Source: Camillea tinctor (lineage: Eukaryota; Ascomycota; Sordariomycetes; Xylariales; Xylariaceae). From it: a DNA stretch of 64,000 bases. The stretch spans positions 996,902 through 1,060,901 of the forward strand of contig MU394055.1 in NCBI GenBank assembly GCA_022578605.1. Direction: 5' to 3'. A program made the translations under genes and the position numbers. The notes under the pieces are model-generated. The model saw only the letters and a list, made by a program, of their open reading frames with translations. It was not told where the DNA came from and searched no databases. Shown here in pieces: positions 11,506 through 23,860 of this stretch. Every line of letters starts with the position of its first letter. Positions within the stretch are counted from its first letter, which is position 1.

Positions 11506-12766
11506 TGTGACCGCAGTTTCAGAGTGATTCACGTGAAGACTGCGTGATGTTGGATGTTTTGTATTATCATATGACTTTACTAATCCAGCTGATTCGTACA
11601 GCTTCTTCTACGTACAAGTTAATGATGACATGAGTGCAGTGTCTACTTGGTGGTTTAGCCGCTCTTTTAAATACTATCAAGTGTTGTATAATGATGGCAA
11701 GGCTACAACCCTCACTGACTCAACAAAAAAAATGACCCTCAGCCATTCATAGTGCGTTACGTGACAGGTGAAAACGGCAGTGGCTATATCGTGGCTGTAT
11801 ATCATTGTGTGACGAGTAAGCCGGGCAACCGGTTAGTCTCGGAGCAGGGGTCATATATCTTTTACATAGACAGAGTACCTTGCATTGAGGTATAATAGGA
11901 GGCCTTATCAAACTATTCATAGATAGATAATTTTTTTTTTAATTTACCTGAAGCTTGTCACAAGAAACAGGTTGGCATAAATATACTTGGGGGTAAAATC
12001 TGCCAATCAGAAAGATATTACGGAAATTATAGATGGCATATTTCTTTTTTTTTTTTTTTTTTGGTAAGCAGTAGCCTGAACCACCCTTCACAAGACAAGC
12101 AACTCTAGAACTTTCGGGACCGATGTAGTCTAGACCACCACTACCCCTTAAATGGATATCGGAGAGTATTATACGGCAAGTTGCTTTTTTAAGGCTGAAG
12201 AAAAACACCAATTATATATTGCAATGGATCAAGTCATGTTGATTTCTCAATACTACTGAACCCCAACTCCGCATCACTTTACCACCACAGGCGGTCAGCT
12301 CGCGTCGTTTAAGTCCAGTGGCGTACATCACAAGCCCCTGTACAGCACCATGTTACAGATCCTAGCGCGTATTAAGGGCAAAAAATGACGAATAAGCTAG
12401 GTTAGAGGCAACGTGTTTAACGAACAGGACTGTGAACTAGTATGCTGTCATCAGGCAGTGCACATTAATTCTCACCTTTTTTTACTTCAGCCTTAGACAT
12501 GTTATGATATCGATAATAAGATACCTACAACATTAACATCAGTTTGAAAGGTATCTTTAAAGAAATATATCAAACTAAATTATAGGAGGAACAATGACAG
12601 AAGAATATCAAATCATAGAATGGATACTATAAGCTGATTTTAACTACGAAGGCTTAAACATGCTGGTAACCTGACTATTATCTCGATATACTGAAAATGT
12701 TCCTCTGAATGAATAATAAGGTAAATGTTGATGATGCTTCAGAGATGTTATATTTCAAAGTACATA
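11506..12766. other. AT-rich intergenic region with T-runs
   Basis: This is the 5' flank of the Clr5 gene and the 3' flank of the HET gene. It carries T-runs at about 11932-11941 and 12045-12062. I see no coding frame with family features and no tRNA-like fold. Confidence 0.5.
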
Positions 12767-14856
12767 TCATATAATCGTCACCTTCCTAGCTTCTTCTTGC
12801 TGAAACCAGGAGTCATCTTCTGCAATGAAAATCCCAAGCCGGCAAAAAGTTCCATCTAGGTTCTTTTCGAGCATGAGCCCCTCATCCGCAGACAGACACA
12901 TAACCCATAGTGTTGAGGGGTTCTCGTCCGCGATATCAAAAAGGCCTACTGCGACGATATCGTCAGGTGAGGGGAGCTTTTGTAAATCTTTATCGCTTCT
13001 GTTCATTTTCTCTAGCAAAACTCCGTGTCTCTTAATTTTGGGAAAAGACCACTTTAGCTTGCGTTGATACTCTGACATTGGGATGTTGGCGCAGCGGACC
13101 TCGAGAGGGCACCCCAAGACCTCTAACCGACAGGGTCGATACACGACCACACGAGGGTTCCAATCATCTGGACTCCATCTTCCCTCCTGCTGATCTGCCG
13201 GAGAGCAGCGGAAGGTCTTCGGGTCCTGGAGCTTTTTGTCATATGTTCTTCCTGTCGCTGGCCATATAGGACCTAACAGCGCTAACCAAGACCATGATGG
13301 TGCACGTACCACCGGCCCTCCTTTGGACGCCCCTGAGACTCCGATGGGTTTGCGTAGAGCGCTGCTCGTGTGCGGGCCACCGATGATGCGTCGGCTCCTC
13401 CACAGGAGCCCGCGAATCATATCATCCTCCCAAAGACCGGCTAGGTATCTACATTTCAGTGCTTTTTGAAACCGAAAGGCAATACCTGCGAGTGTTGCAA
13501 AGTTATCAGTTGGATCGAAGAGATCCCGTGTAGCATATTGATGTGATAGCTCATACCAACGTTTCAACACTGTGCTTGTGGTGAGATTTGGATCTAACAA
13601 TGCATCGTACGAAAGATCGTAGCGACCACTTGCACCCCATCTATAAATGTGAAAATCGCCATCTTCGTACACAATACACTGCCTACACCTGAAGCTCAGC
13701 TGCTGTTCGCCGTAAATGATCATTCGTCGTGACAGAACCGACTCCTGAAAGCACCAAGCTCGCTGATCAACCGGGCCCGTGGCCTTAGACCTTCGTAGAG
13801 TGAGATAGCAACAGGCACCACTCGGTATATCAGCGTGTGGACGACTATACGGGATCTCGCAACCGGGAGAAAATCTGGCTGTGTGTTTCAGGAACCCCTC
13901 CAGGCTATTGTTGCTTCTTCCGGCTACGATGCTCAGTTCGGCGTTTCCGTACACGTCCGCTATCTTGGCGGCCTCATTCGCCCAGTCCTCTTTGTCGCCC
14001 TGGATAATGCACAGTGCATCGATCCAGATGTATCGATAGCCAAGCTCGCGGGCAATCTGAAGTGCCTCGCGATGCGCGAGGGTCATTTCGGTCATGGGGA
14101 TCTGGTCTTGGAAGGCCTCAAACGTATCTCTCTTGAGCTTGACTTTATGCCGCACACCTTCACCCCAGGAATATGACAAGGCGACATAACGATCATGCTT
14201 GCCACCCGTGATATATAGCTTGGGTGTGATTTGCGTTGATGATTGTCCAAGATCCACGACCCTTGTAGGCATTTGAGTTGGAGCTATACCACCACAACGC
14301 GAATGATGCTGTTGACAAACCGATAGCCAGTACTTAGATACGGATGCTCGAAGTTGAGGATCTCGTGATAGGATCGTATTGCGCTCAGCAAGATAGCGAG
14401 CAGCAGTGGTGTCTAAAGCAGGAAGGAGTCAATAAGATTGCCGCGATTATTACAATTGAAATAGCTTCCAAAGAACTTGCCTGGTTCTGCGTAGATGCTC
14501 ACGTTACAGTACAGATGGGAGTGGCCCATGACACCAACCGAAACTATGATCCCACTTCCCTCGGCAGAACCTCTAGGTAAAACCATCAACGGCCTCGGGT
14601 CCATGTCTGATAAGAATGTCCATAGTAGAACCCGCATATCCCTATGATCTTCAACATCGGACGGGGACTCGATAAGACATTTTTCAATATCTCCTGTCGT
14701 ACACTCATTGTTGAAGCTGATCCAGAATAGAACACAAACATCGCAAAGTTTCAATTCTGCGCAGGCTTTTAATTCGCCAAGATTTCTGTGATGTTCGTAT
14801 TCGGTGTTCCCCCGAAGCTCTTCGATGTTCAATTTCTCGCAGTATCTGCATCTCAT
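12767..14856 (-). CDS. HET-domain protein (heterokaryon incompatibility type)
   Basis: Two exons, 14856-14481 and 14412-12767, give 673 residues. The intron (68 nt) uses a GC donor, CAG/GCAAGT, and TTTAG acceptor; phase forces it, because the nearby GTGAGC donor leads to early stops. The N-terminus has a Cys-rich head (CRYCEKLN, CAELKLCDVC). The HET domain follows with its three usual blocks: RYVALSYSWGE, YRYIWIDALCIIQGDKEDW with AKIADVYGNAELSIVA, and DQRAWCFQESVLSRRMIIYG. HET domains are TIR-like modules that trigger programmed cell death when incompatible strains fuse. The neighbouring STAND-like and Clr5 genes make an allorecognition-rich block. The C-terminal 200 residues are typical of the family and give no specificity. 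I see no defect in the frame. Confidence 0.9.
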
Positions 14857-16252
14857 GACTGTAATAGCCAGCCCTATTGGTGTGGGGGAGAGAAGGGGGT
14901 CAATGTAACGGTCTGAGTGCGGTCATGGAAAGACGGTACTCGATGATAGAACTGGGTTAACCTATGTATGTAGGTAACCTAGATCAATTGGCCACTAGCT
15001 TGAGGTAAACTACATACGTAGATGTGCACCTGAAACCAAGTATGTAAGACGAAAATGGATTTCACTAAATCCGAGTCGAGTTGCCCGGCCATATGGGTAA
15101 GCACTCCCTCCCCACTGGCGATCGGAACAAACCTGAGCTGGAAGACAGATCACATTTGAGGTTACTCAACATATAAATCTCATGCAAGAGAATGATGCAT
15201 AATGGACACGCTATAGGATCCCCCCCAAAAACGTTTCTATGAACTTATCGATGAATGGGCAAGAAAATTATTAAAAATCCATGAAATTTGGTCGAGCCAA
15301 ATTTCCGAGTCCATTTCGCACTAATCGGGGCACCGCCTTAAGAATTCTAAGTATATCACAAACGAAAAAGGGGGGTACAGCCTTCTATATTCTTGGATTT
15401 ACTGGTAACCTATTATGTGCACAACATGTTGATATGAGACATCTTCCGGACTCCTTGGACCTCTCTTATTGACCTGTCACATTGGATTACTCACTAAGTT
15501 AAGGCCGCCTGGTGTTAGTTGTTGATGGTTAGCAATATGTACTATACAATGAGCAATGCCAATAGTAGACTACCCATAAAACCACGCAACATGATCATGA
15601 TAAACATTTCGGTATGATTAAATACGTAACTGGCCCGCTAAGGAATGGGCTGTGCGGCGCCTAGACTGTCTCGGTAAATATCTCGTATTTATTCAGTGGT
15701 AAAACCTCTGTCAACTGTCCATATTGTATTATTAGACTGGAGAGAGAGCAAGCCCTCTGCCCAACCATCATACCATTTAGTTATGAAGTAGCATGGAAAT
15801 ATAATGAATGCAAAGGGGGTATATTGGTCTGTGTAACTGCCGTGAACTGACTGGGTAAAAAAGAACAACTCCACGCCAACTTGTAAAGCAACACAATCTA
15901 CAGACACAGAGCTGTGGTTCCTGGTTCCCATAATCTCCACAACATTATGAAGCTCCCGCATCGCTCTGAATAATGTAACTAGGATCATCGACGCTGCTGT
16001 TATTTGCTTATTCAACTTGATCTGCGTAAACGCATACCCTTACTAGCAGTATCTTATTAGAAACAGCTCATCCCATCATTTTTAAATCATACGTGAAATA
16101 TGGTTGTTCCTTTACGAAATATGGTTGACATGACACCTCGCGACCCTAGATATAGCTTCAGTAATTCCTCCATAATATGAATATATGGTGGCAAATATCA
16201 CCACTTAAGCAATACGTACCGTTTGTTTTCTGTATCATAGAAATTGGTTCAT
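14857..16252. other. AT-rich intergenic region
   Basis: No supported gene. It contains TAGGTA/TACCTA words near 14960-14985. An open minus-strand stretch at 15689-16015 (108 codons) has hydrophobic, low-information sequence and no family resemblance; I do not call it. Confidence 0.45.
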
Positions 16253-16672
16253 CTAACCTGTAGACAAATACGTTGGCGTTGATAGCTTATGGCTATTTAC
16301 GCCATCACTTTTTGATTGCTTGGCGAGATTTCGCCATTCGGCCTCGCTCCTTGTTAATTCCATTACCATGATCTTCTCCTGCGGCCTTTCTTCTGAAGCT
16401 CTGAAGTTTGGAGAGTTGTATATCCTCCTCACCCTACGCTTTCTGGATTCGAGAAGCTTTCCGTCAGGACAGGACAATGAGTAGACATGAACCTCAAATT
16501 CTCCGTGATTCGGACCAGTTGCAGTGTATATGTCGAGGTATTTCTGGCGCAAACGTAGGCAGCTTAGATTGTATTTTTCAGCTATAACGGTTCCTGGCTT
16601 GTATACATCATCCGGGGTGGGGTCTTTTGTGGAATAAATATCATAATGGGAGGACATATTTGAATAAATCAT
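16253..16672 (-). CDS. Small hypothetical protein, 139 residues
   Basis: This is a single open frame from ATG at 16672 (a second ATG is 5 codons later) to a stop at 16253. The product is soluble, mixed in charge and without signal peptide or membrane segment; it includes the segments YLDIYTATGPNHGEFEVHVY and SRKRRVRRIYN. The balanced composition inside an otherwise AT-rich non-coding tract suggests a real gene or a remnant of one. I recognise no family. An additional exon on either side cannot be excluded. Confidence 0.45.
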   Translation of the reverse strand: MIYSNMSSHYDIYSTKDPTPDDVYKPGTVIAEKYNLSCLRLRQKYLDIYTATGPNHGEFEVHVYSLSCPDGKLLESRKRRVRRIYNSPNFRASEERPQEKIMVMELTRSEAEWRNLAKQSKSDGVNSHKLSTPTYLSTG

Positions 16673-18851
16673 GACGAGGAGCCTACAGACAAGGAGTTGA
16701 AGTTGCAGATTATGACCAAAGTAAAATGGCAGAAGGTAAGGATTTATACCCTGGGAAATATATTACATGGCAAACGGGAATAACATTATTACCTTGTCGA
16801 GTTAAGGGGGCTATCGGCGAGCAATTTCCCACCTTGTATTATAAGCCTCAGCACATTGTTATCATGTATACAAGAAGTATATTCATTGGGAATAAGGGGG
16901 AATGAGGCTCTGCGTAGTAGCGCAATATTACATCAGGGATGCAAATACATGTGTGACTACCCTCGGTTGCTTGCATGATTTTGAGCCTCAATCGCCAGGG
17001 TAGCTGATGAAGTTCGGAGCCGCTATTGACCATATATGGTCAATTTTACATTAAGCCGCATCACAGGACACTTGCGTCCTACGCATACCTTCTTTTAAAA
17101 AGTAGTGTCCGTTATATGATTAATGCGGTTATTTTATTAGCGGTTGGTACTTCCCATCTTTCGACTTTATATGGATTAAATCAAGTCCTGTCACATTATT
17201 GCACGTATGATGTTGACCACGCCTAAAATTGGTCCCCGTGGGGCAATTATCACCTCGGTCGATATAGCGTATGTTTATTGTTAAGTGGGGCTTCGGTGTG
17301 TTTGTTAATTGGCCAAGAGAGGGGAAGGGGGGTGATGATGTATTGTAACAGAATTGAACATACGGAGTAGAGATGGGTTGGACGCCCAGTAACAAAACTG
17401 CTTTTTTTTTGTCATTTTTTGCAATTTGTGTACCGTTATTTCAGCGAGGGTACTTGACAAGGGGGAAGCCCAGCCCACCTTTCTATAATTATAAAGATGT
17501 AATTTCCAGACAGCCAAAATAGCATGGTATCGAGCATATGCGGTCTTGATTTCTGGCACTGGTGTGGAGGGGGGAAAGCAATGGGTTGGATTGCCAATTC
17601 TTTTCAGAACTATTGGCTAATATTCGAGAGCATCGCTACACCCGTACGGACAAATCAAGAATAAACACACCGGTTTCAATCAATTAGCGCTTCGCGTCTC
17701 AACTCTTACACGTTACTGCTATTTCTGTAAATTTAGGAAGCATAATGCTTCAGTCTTACGCCTCTTCAGTGGATCCTGTCGCATAACATTGGCCTAGAAC
17801 GAAGCACATCAGATAAATGTCAGCGGTAACACCTGTAGATCAAAAGAGGTATCCAGCATGTATTTAGGCTAGGTCTTTGACAATTGGAATACATAGGTAC
17901 CAATGCTCCACCCATGCTGCAAATGTACATAATATACATACACCTACCTAGATACACAATTATATAATGCGGTACTATCAAGAATGAAATTTTAAGATAT
18001 TAAATTTCTAAGATAGATGTATCAATATATTGATCTCAAATATGGGAGGAAATGTAGAGCTATTACCTACCTGCTAGCTGTTGTGTGCTAAATCATAAAG
18101 TACATGACCGTATGTACCGTGTAAGAAGCAAATCAAATATGTTTGGAACCAGTGACAATATCACAAGAACCTTCTACACAACAAGTTACATGATTATACG
18201 GGTTCGTATTAAGCTCCGGGTGACACTATCGGATACAAAAATTTGGTTCCCTTATATCTTACCCCTTTGCAGTATTTATAGCAGTCATTGTATTAAAAAG
18301 TTTGGCAGAGTTAGAATACTAGATATTAGGGTTGAAGAATTTTAGGCAGGTATACGGGGTAAGTAACTAGTATATGTATATTGTAAGTGATTGCGGTTCT
18401 AATTACTCACACAATAATATTATCATTCTTAAATAAGCTGTTTGTAGGGGCTTTCGTGTGAGTTCAGGGTTGCCTCATACATAGTTTCTAAAAATGCAAA
18501 AAGTGATTTGTGCTAAGTTAAAATCATAGAGAGAAATTGTATCATAATCATGTAGGTAGATACAAAGATCGTGAGTATAAACATTCCCTCCAAAACAAAG
18601 TGAATAACCGTTCAACGTTATCGCAACGACTTGAAACCACCCGATCCCTTTCCAACATATGTACGCATACAAACAACGCAAATTTGGTCGCTTATATACA
18701 TCAAACCTGAACGAAGGGTAATCGTGAGCTGAAGAAAAAAAGAGCGAAATTGCCCCAGGGACATGGGTTGATTTTTGAGCTGATTGTAATGAAACCCACC
18801 ACTTCGAAAAGTCAGCTTTGCATAAATGCCTGCTATTCGAATACAATTTGA
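16673..18851. other. Long AT-rich non-coding stretch
   Basis: Many TA steps and short stop-riddled frames in all phases. A few open stretches of 60-88 codons (for example 17129-17395 minus and 18085-18345 plus) show no protein-like features. This is compatible with RIP-degraded or simply gene-free DNA. I found no transposon ends or coding remnants. Confidence 0.45.
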
Positions 18852-19948
18852 TCAGCCATTTCGGGCTGCTGGTCGACCAGCTGGGAGCCTGCCATCCCTG
18901 CACGTTGGGTAATGTTGATAATGAGGGTCAAATTCCTCGCTCGCTAGGCAACATTGACAATAGTAGGGCCCAACTACAAAACGTTCGCATGTGCCCGGGC
19001 CATGATTTTCATAGTTTTTCAGCCGGGCGAAGGCCATTCCACAGCGACACATGTACCAGCCTTTTTTTGGTTTTCCTCGCTGAGGTTTCTCATGGACTTC
19101 GTGGAAATGTCGCCTGCGAGGCATTTCGTCTTTCTGGAATGCTTTAAAGCACGTCGGGCACGTGAGGTCAAGCTCATTTGGATTCCTAACTCAACGTTAG
19201 CATATGAGGATAGTTAAGCTTTGGCAAATTGATATATAGATACCGTGGTATTGCATTGGGGGCATACATTTCCTGCTGAGAGTCATTCTCAGAAGGCCTA
19301 GACCAGCCAAACCCCGTTTGCAAGGCAGGTGTATATTTCCCTGCCTCAGTGGCAATATTAAACGCCGTCTGGGCGTAGATATCGGTAAAGGGCTGTTGTT
19401 CAGTGTCTAAGATAGTAGGCAGTACTGGATGCTCAGCACTTGCTACATATTGGCTGAGATAGGCACTTGATTGATTCTCAAGTAAACCAGGCCCTTCAAA
19501 ACTGGCTGTTCAAGTATTAGTGTTGTATCTTTCATAGCCGACAGCTAAAGTGGCAACTCACTAGGCCACTTGGAGGGCGAAGCTGACAGGTCAAGGCTCA
19601 GATCCCCATAAACATGCCCGAACTCGTCTCTTAGAGACTCCCTTGGGTTGGACCAGGGACCTAATTCTTGCGGTAGGCTATCGGAAGCAATGCAAGGCTA
19701 GTATTCCATGTATTAGCGGCTTTACAGGGCATTAGCCATACTTTTACTTCAGTGCTCTCACGTACCTGAGAGTAACTGTCCACAACATAAGTGAAATCGG
19801 GAGATCTAGGCTCGATCTCATTTGAATAGTATGCGGAATCGATATCCGAGTGGTCCTGGTCATGTTGACTTTGGAGAAAGCCGTATTCGATGTCATCGCA
19901 GTAGTCGGGGTTATCTTGTGGAGACCCCTCGTCTATTAATGACCCCAT
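18852..19948 (-). CDS. C2H2-type zinc-finger protein
   Basis: Four exons, 19948-19766, 19697-19562, 19505-19244 and 19185-18852, give 304 residues, with introns of 68, 56 and 58 nt. The first two thirds are acidic and Ser/Gln-rich without structure, as in transcription activator regions. The C-terminus has CPTCFKAFQKDEMPRRRHFHEVH, a classic C-x2-C-x12-H-x3-H type finger, then CRCGMAFARLKNYENHGPGTC, a second and variant finger, and a last Cys cluster YCQCC. Nuclear DNA binding is likely from the family. The phase is kept across all three introns, which supports the model. No target can be read from the sequence. Confidence 0.78.
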
Positions 19949-20250
19949 GTGAATGGTCGAGCTGGCTCCTCCGTGAGCGCGACTCGACTGTAAGAGTTAA
20001 AGTGTGGTGGTGCTGTGGCGGCCGAAGTCGAATATGAAAAAATTGATGAAAGGCCAATAGTCAACCCAGGCTTGAGTGATGCGTATATCTCCCCTATATA
20101 TTGTCAGTAAGTTTTATGCTTGATCTCTCGCCGCTACCTATGGGTTATATATAATCTAACTGGTATTAGAGTGAAAATGATGAGACCTCTAAAACGAATG
20201 TATAATTGGCCATCGACGTCCTCTTCTGTCGTCAAGTTAGGTACATTAAA
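19949..20250. other. 5' flank of the zinc-finger gene
   Basis: Short intergenic stretch of about 300 bases. I see nothing in it beyond a presumed promoter. Confidence 0.35.
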
Positions 20251-20719
20251 TCATCTCGAGGTGCTACCTGGAAACGCCTCGACCCACTGAGGAACCAACT
20301 TCGCATTCTGAGGATACGAAGATGGAAAGACAACGTTGACTGGTAGACCCAATGTTCTTAGTTCATTATTCTCAATGGCCTTTCTACATAAAGTATTATC
20401 TAGCATGATTCTGCCAATTTGACTGAACATCATGCTTTGCTTGAGTGATACTATCCATGCCATATTCATCTGAGGTAACTTCCCAAAGTTGAGAGGAGCT
20501 TATCAGTCAGTAAGTATAGTTCTATTATTAATCACATATCAAGTATATCATGATAAGGTCGATTGAGGTCAATTCTTCAATCTTGAAAATACCTACTTGG
20601 GGCATTATCTGAACCGCTCGGTACAATTTTGGTGAACGGGCCTTGGGCCTACATGTCACATTAGACGTTATACGCGCCCACAACTCCTTACCGCGTTTAG
20701 AGTAGGCGATTCGTTTCAT
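20251..20719 (-). CDS. Doubtful small two-exon gene
   Basis: Two open stretches lie on the minus strand: an upstream one starting MKRIAYSKRGKELWARI (ATG at 20719) and a downstream one, NMAWIVSLKQSMMFSQIGR, ending at 20251. A donor after the codons for QIMPQ (CAA/GTAGGT, about 20606) and an acceptor CCTCAG (about 20470) join them in phase, giving a product of about 110 residues. The protein has no recognised domain. It may be a fragment of an older gene or chance open sequence. Confidence 0.22.
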
Positions 20720-22835
20720 ATTTGCAGCGTGGGCTTCCTATGAAGTTGAGCCGGCGTGAACATAGAGTGGGGTTATGTTTTCTCCTAATTTTGATTATTT
20801 TGATAGTGTTGTAACTGAAAGCGGAAATTATTCATACTTCTATTTAGACAAGCGATAGCTTTCGCCAAAGCCCTCTAGCAAAGCCTTTCTCATAAATATT
20901 CAGGTGGAAGTTCCGTAGTTTATCTGAGGTAAGATTGACCCTACGGTGTGCTGACATATCTACCATCATAAGTCTCTTTGCAGGTGATGGATTGTACATG
21001 GCCAATTGTCAGCCCCCCCTCCTCCCCCTACAGGGTCAATTTAGTCTTACAATACTGGCCATAAGTGGGAACCCTTTCGGGGACCGATACTATTGCGGAA
21101 GCAATTGCTTGGGCGCATGGGATACCCCTCCCTCTCCCCCGGCCCCCAACGTTGAGGTAAACAACTGTTATTTTTTATGAACAAAAGCCACTTTGCGTAA
21201 GAGATTCTCTGTATATTTTTCACATGACATCGGACATGGGGATGTCTAGAAAATAGTCTGATCAGAATTTCCGCTAATAAAAATGACAATAGCATCAGCA
21301 ACGATCACGATAATAAGCAATAATATAAAGTAGGGGAAAAGTAAATTAGATAGTGTGCCTAGTAACGCTCTTAGAAATAGGGAAAAAAAGCTTCTTATAT
21401 ACCTTACTATGGAGCTTCGCCCCATAGTTTCTGGGAGCGCGCGCACTGACCACTATAGTTCTTTATATTATATTGGTGGCAGCTCCATAGATATATATAT
21501 ACACCTCTTTCTAAATAAGTAGTGACCATTCGTATAAAGGGTATTTACTATTTAAAGAGAATAAGCTCTTTGAAACTCATTGCAATTTATGCGTATATAT
21601 TTAAGTGCCCAAGATGTGAGAGTAATGATTTCTTATTCCTCTAGTTCCCACAACAACAACAACAACGCAACGCAGCCTGCCTAGTAGCTAAATATAAACT
21701 ATTGGACGTCAACTTGAAGCCAGTTCCTATTGCACTTAGAATAAAAATGGAAAGTAAACGGGGGTGAGAAATGAAAGAGTGGAGAGATAGAGGCTGGAAA
21801 GAACGACCAGATTACGAGAAAGGAAGAAAAGACGCCCTTAAAAAAGGATCTGTTTAAGAATCAAATCCAAGATAGTTGTAACTTCTCACTAATTCAAGCA
21901 CTAAAACCACTATTTAATATAGGAGCCAGCGATGACTTACTCACAATCATCCCACCAGAGCTTTTGTTTAGTTATCTTGTGTCAAGCAAAAGCGAACACT
22001 AATAGCCTGTTGGCTATTAGCTCATATATATAGTCCGTGATATCTTGAGTTATTCGTAAAGATATAGTGTGACAAGGGGTAATAGCTTGGAACAATAAAG
22101 TCATATTCAACTAATAATTCTCTTATGGTCTCAAGGAGTCTTAAGGTTCTAAGTTCTCCTGGATCCCATGTCGAGAATAATGCTCCTATTTATACACATA
22201 CAATCTGGCCTAAGGCATCTATTCCTTATGCATGTTGGTTTATTCCTTTATTCATAAGCATGACCAACACAGGTAATCAGAAACATGGTCCCATTATAGA
22301 TTAGCAGTGACATCCAACATATCTTGGCAGTGTCCACGTATGACATATAGAGTTAAGAATAAGTCAACATTTACAAGAAAATTAGAAAGCGTAACTAAGA
22401 CAATCTGCTCGTTTGTTTCGTAGTTAGATAAGTTACGTATAAATTCCTACGGAGCCGGTCCGGCAGGTATGTCCCCTACGTCCGTCCTAGGTGGAACCTT
22501 GGGCATGGACATGACGAAAAAAGATATGAGTATGGACTACCAAATCTGACAGTTGATAGCGAGAAGAAGAAATTGCGAGCGACTCAAAGCTAGATGTGGC
22601 CTCATAACATTTACGAGTACGGAGAGTTCAACCATAACGTGAGTTTTCCCGTACGTAGTGATCGGTGCCCGGATCAATTTGATGTATTGAATCGCTCTAT
22701 AGCCATCAAGTCCTTCTCAACAGAAGACACCCCCAAATCCCTAACGGCAATGATCTAATCTTCTCAATACTATCCCTCAAGAATGCTGCTTCTAGCTACA
22801 TAGGCTTATCGGCCCTCTAGCCTGAATTGACCGAC
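20720..22835. other. AT-rich intergenic region
   Basis: No supported gene. A short (CAA)n run lies at about 21651-21665. The sequence is rich in TATA-like words and stops in all frames. Confidence 0.45.
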
Positions 22836-23860
22836 TTAGAAAATTGCGCGCTGATTGTAGGTTTCAGCTTGGATCTGCAAAGGAGCACCACCACCAGCAC
22901 ATGTTCCGGAGTGAAGAGCAGCGTTAACAGTATGCATGGGACTGGAGCAGTCTCCCGCGGCGAAAACACCCTTGACGCTTGTCTGGTTAAAAGGTGGATT
23001 GACCTTAATGGTGTTCATCGGTGTCAACTCAAGGCCTAGCTGCTGGGCTAGCGAGCCTCTCAGGGTTGTTTTCGGTTTGTGTGCTAGGAATGCCTCAGTC
23101 TTACTCGTGCCGTCGTCCAAATGAATGGTGATCTGAGCACGCTCTGGGGCTTTAACAAGCTTTGTGATCTTCCTCGGCTCAACCGCCATAGGGGCCGGGG
23201 CAGCTTCAAGGGCGTCGGCTAAGTCTTTGGCGAGCTGCTCGTTACCATTGGTGTAGAGCGTTACTCGATCTGACATGCGTAAGGCCTGGCGAGCCAAATG
23301 CAAAGCGACGACAGCGGTACTTGTATCTCCTTCAGCTAACATGCCTGCGGAGGGAGTACCTTTTTCTTCCCATCCGTGACAATAAAGGCAATGGAAACTT
23401 GCATAGAATAGACCGGTCAGCCTATGTCACAACAAAATGGAAGGGTCTAATGAGACAATAATTCTTACATGCCAGAGAGCCAGCAATCTGCGTAACCAGG
23501 AATATCAGGAAAGACATCTTGGACACCGGTGGCTAAAATCAGCTTCTTGCCGACCCAGGCCTTGCCGTTATTTCCTGTGGCTTCGAAGAGCCCATCGTCT
23601 CTCTTCTTAACAGACGTGACCTCGACGTTTTCCACCGTAACGGAATCATACCGTACGAAGTCAGCCCTGGCTGCGGCACGGAATTCTTCGGGATCATGAT
23701 TGTCCCAGGCAGGGACGGTGTGCATGTGCTTGCTTTTCCCATTTCGATACTTCCCAGAGTCCAGTAAAACAGTCTCGTGACTCTGACGTACGATAGAGGA
23801 TGCAGCGCTGAGACCAGAGGGTCCGCCGCCAATTATGATGATGTCGTACTCAGCAGCCAT
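22836..23860 (-). CDS. GliT-like FAD-dependent dithiol oxidoreductase
   Basis: Exons 23860-23469 and 23421-22836 (47-nt intron) give 325 residues, close to GliT (about 334). The Rossmann FAD site IIIIGGGPSGLSAAS lies at residues 7-21. After the intron comes the redox-active HCLYCHGWE with C142 and C145, the spacing of gliotoxin sulfhydryl oxidase GliT and its relatives. A second nucleotide-binding region (about 158-190) and the FAD motif GVFAAGDCSSP follow near the C-terminus. These enzymes form disulfides in small dithiols and give self-protection in epidithiodiketopiperazine or holomycin-type pathways. ATG 23860 fits family length; the frame upstream opens only with GTG. No NRPS, methyltransferase or transporter of such a pathway is adjacent, so the enzyme may act alone. 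Confidence 0.87.

Noticed and set aside
14481..14520. GT donor (GTGAGC) for the HET gene intron
   Set aside because: It puts the next exon in a frame with an early stop, whereas the GC donor keeps the HET N-terminal blocks continuous.
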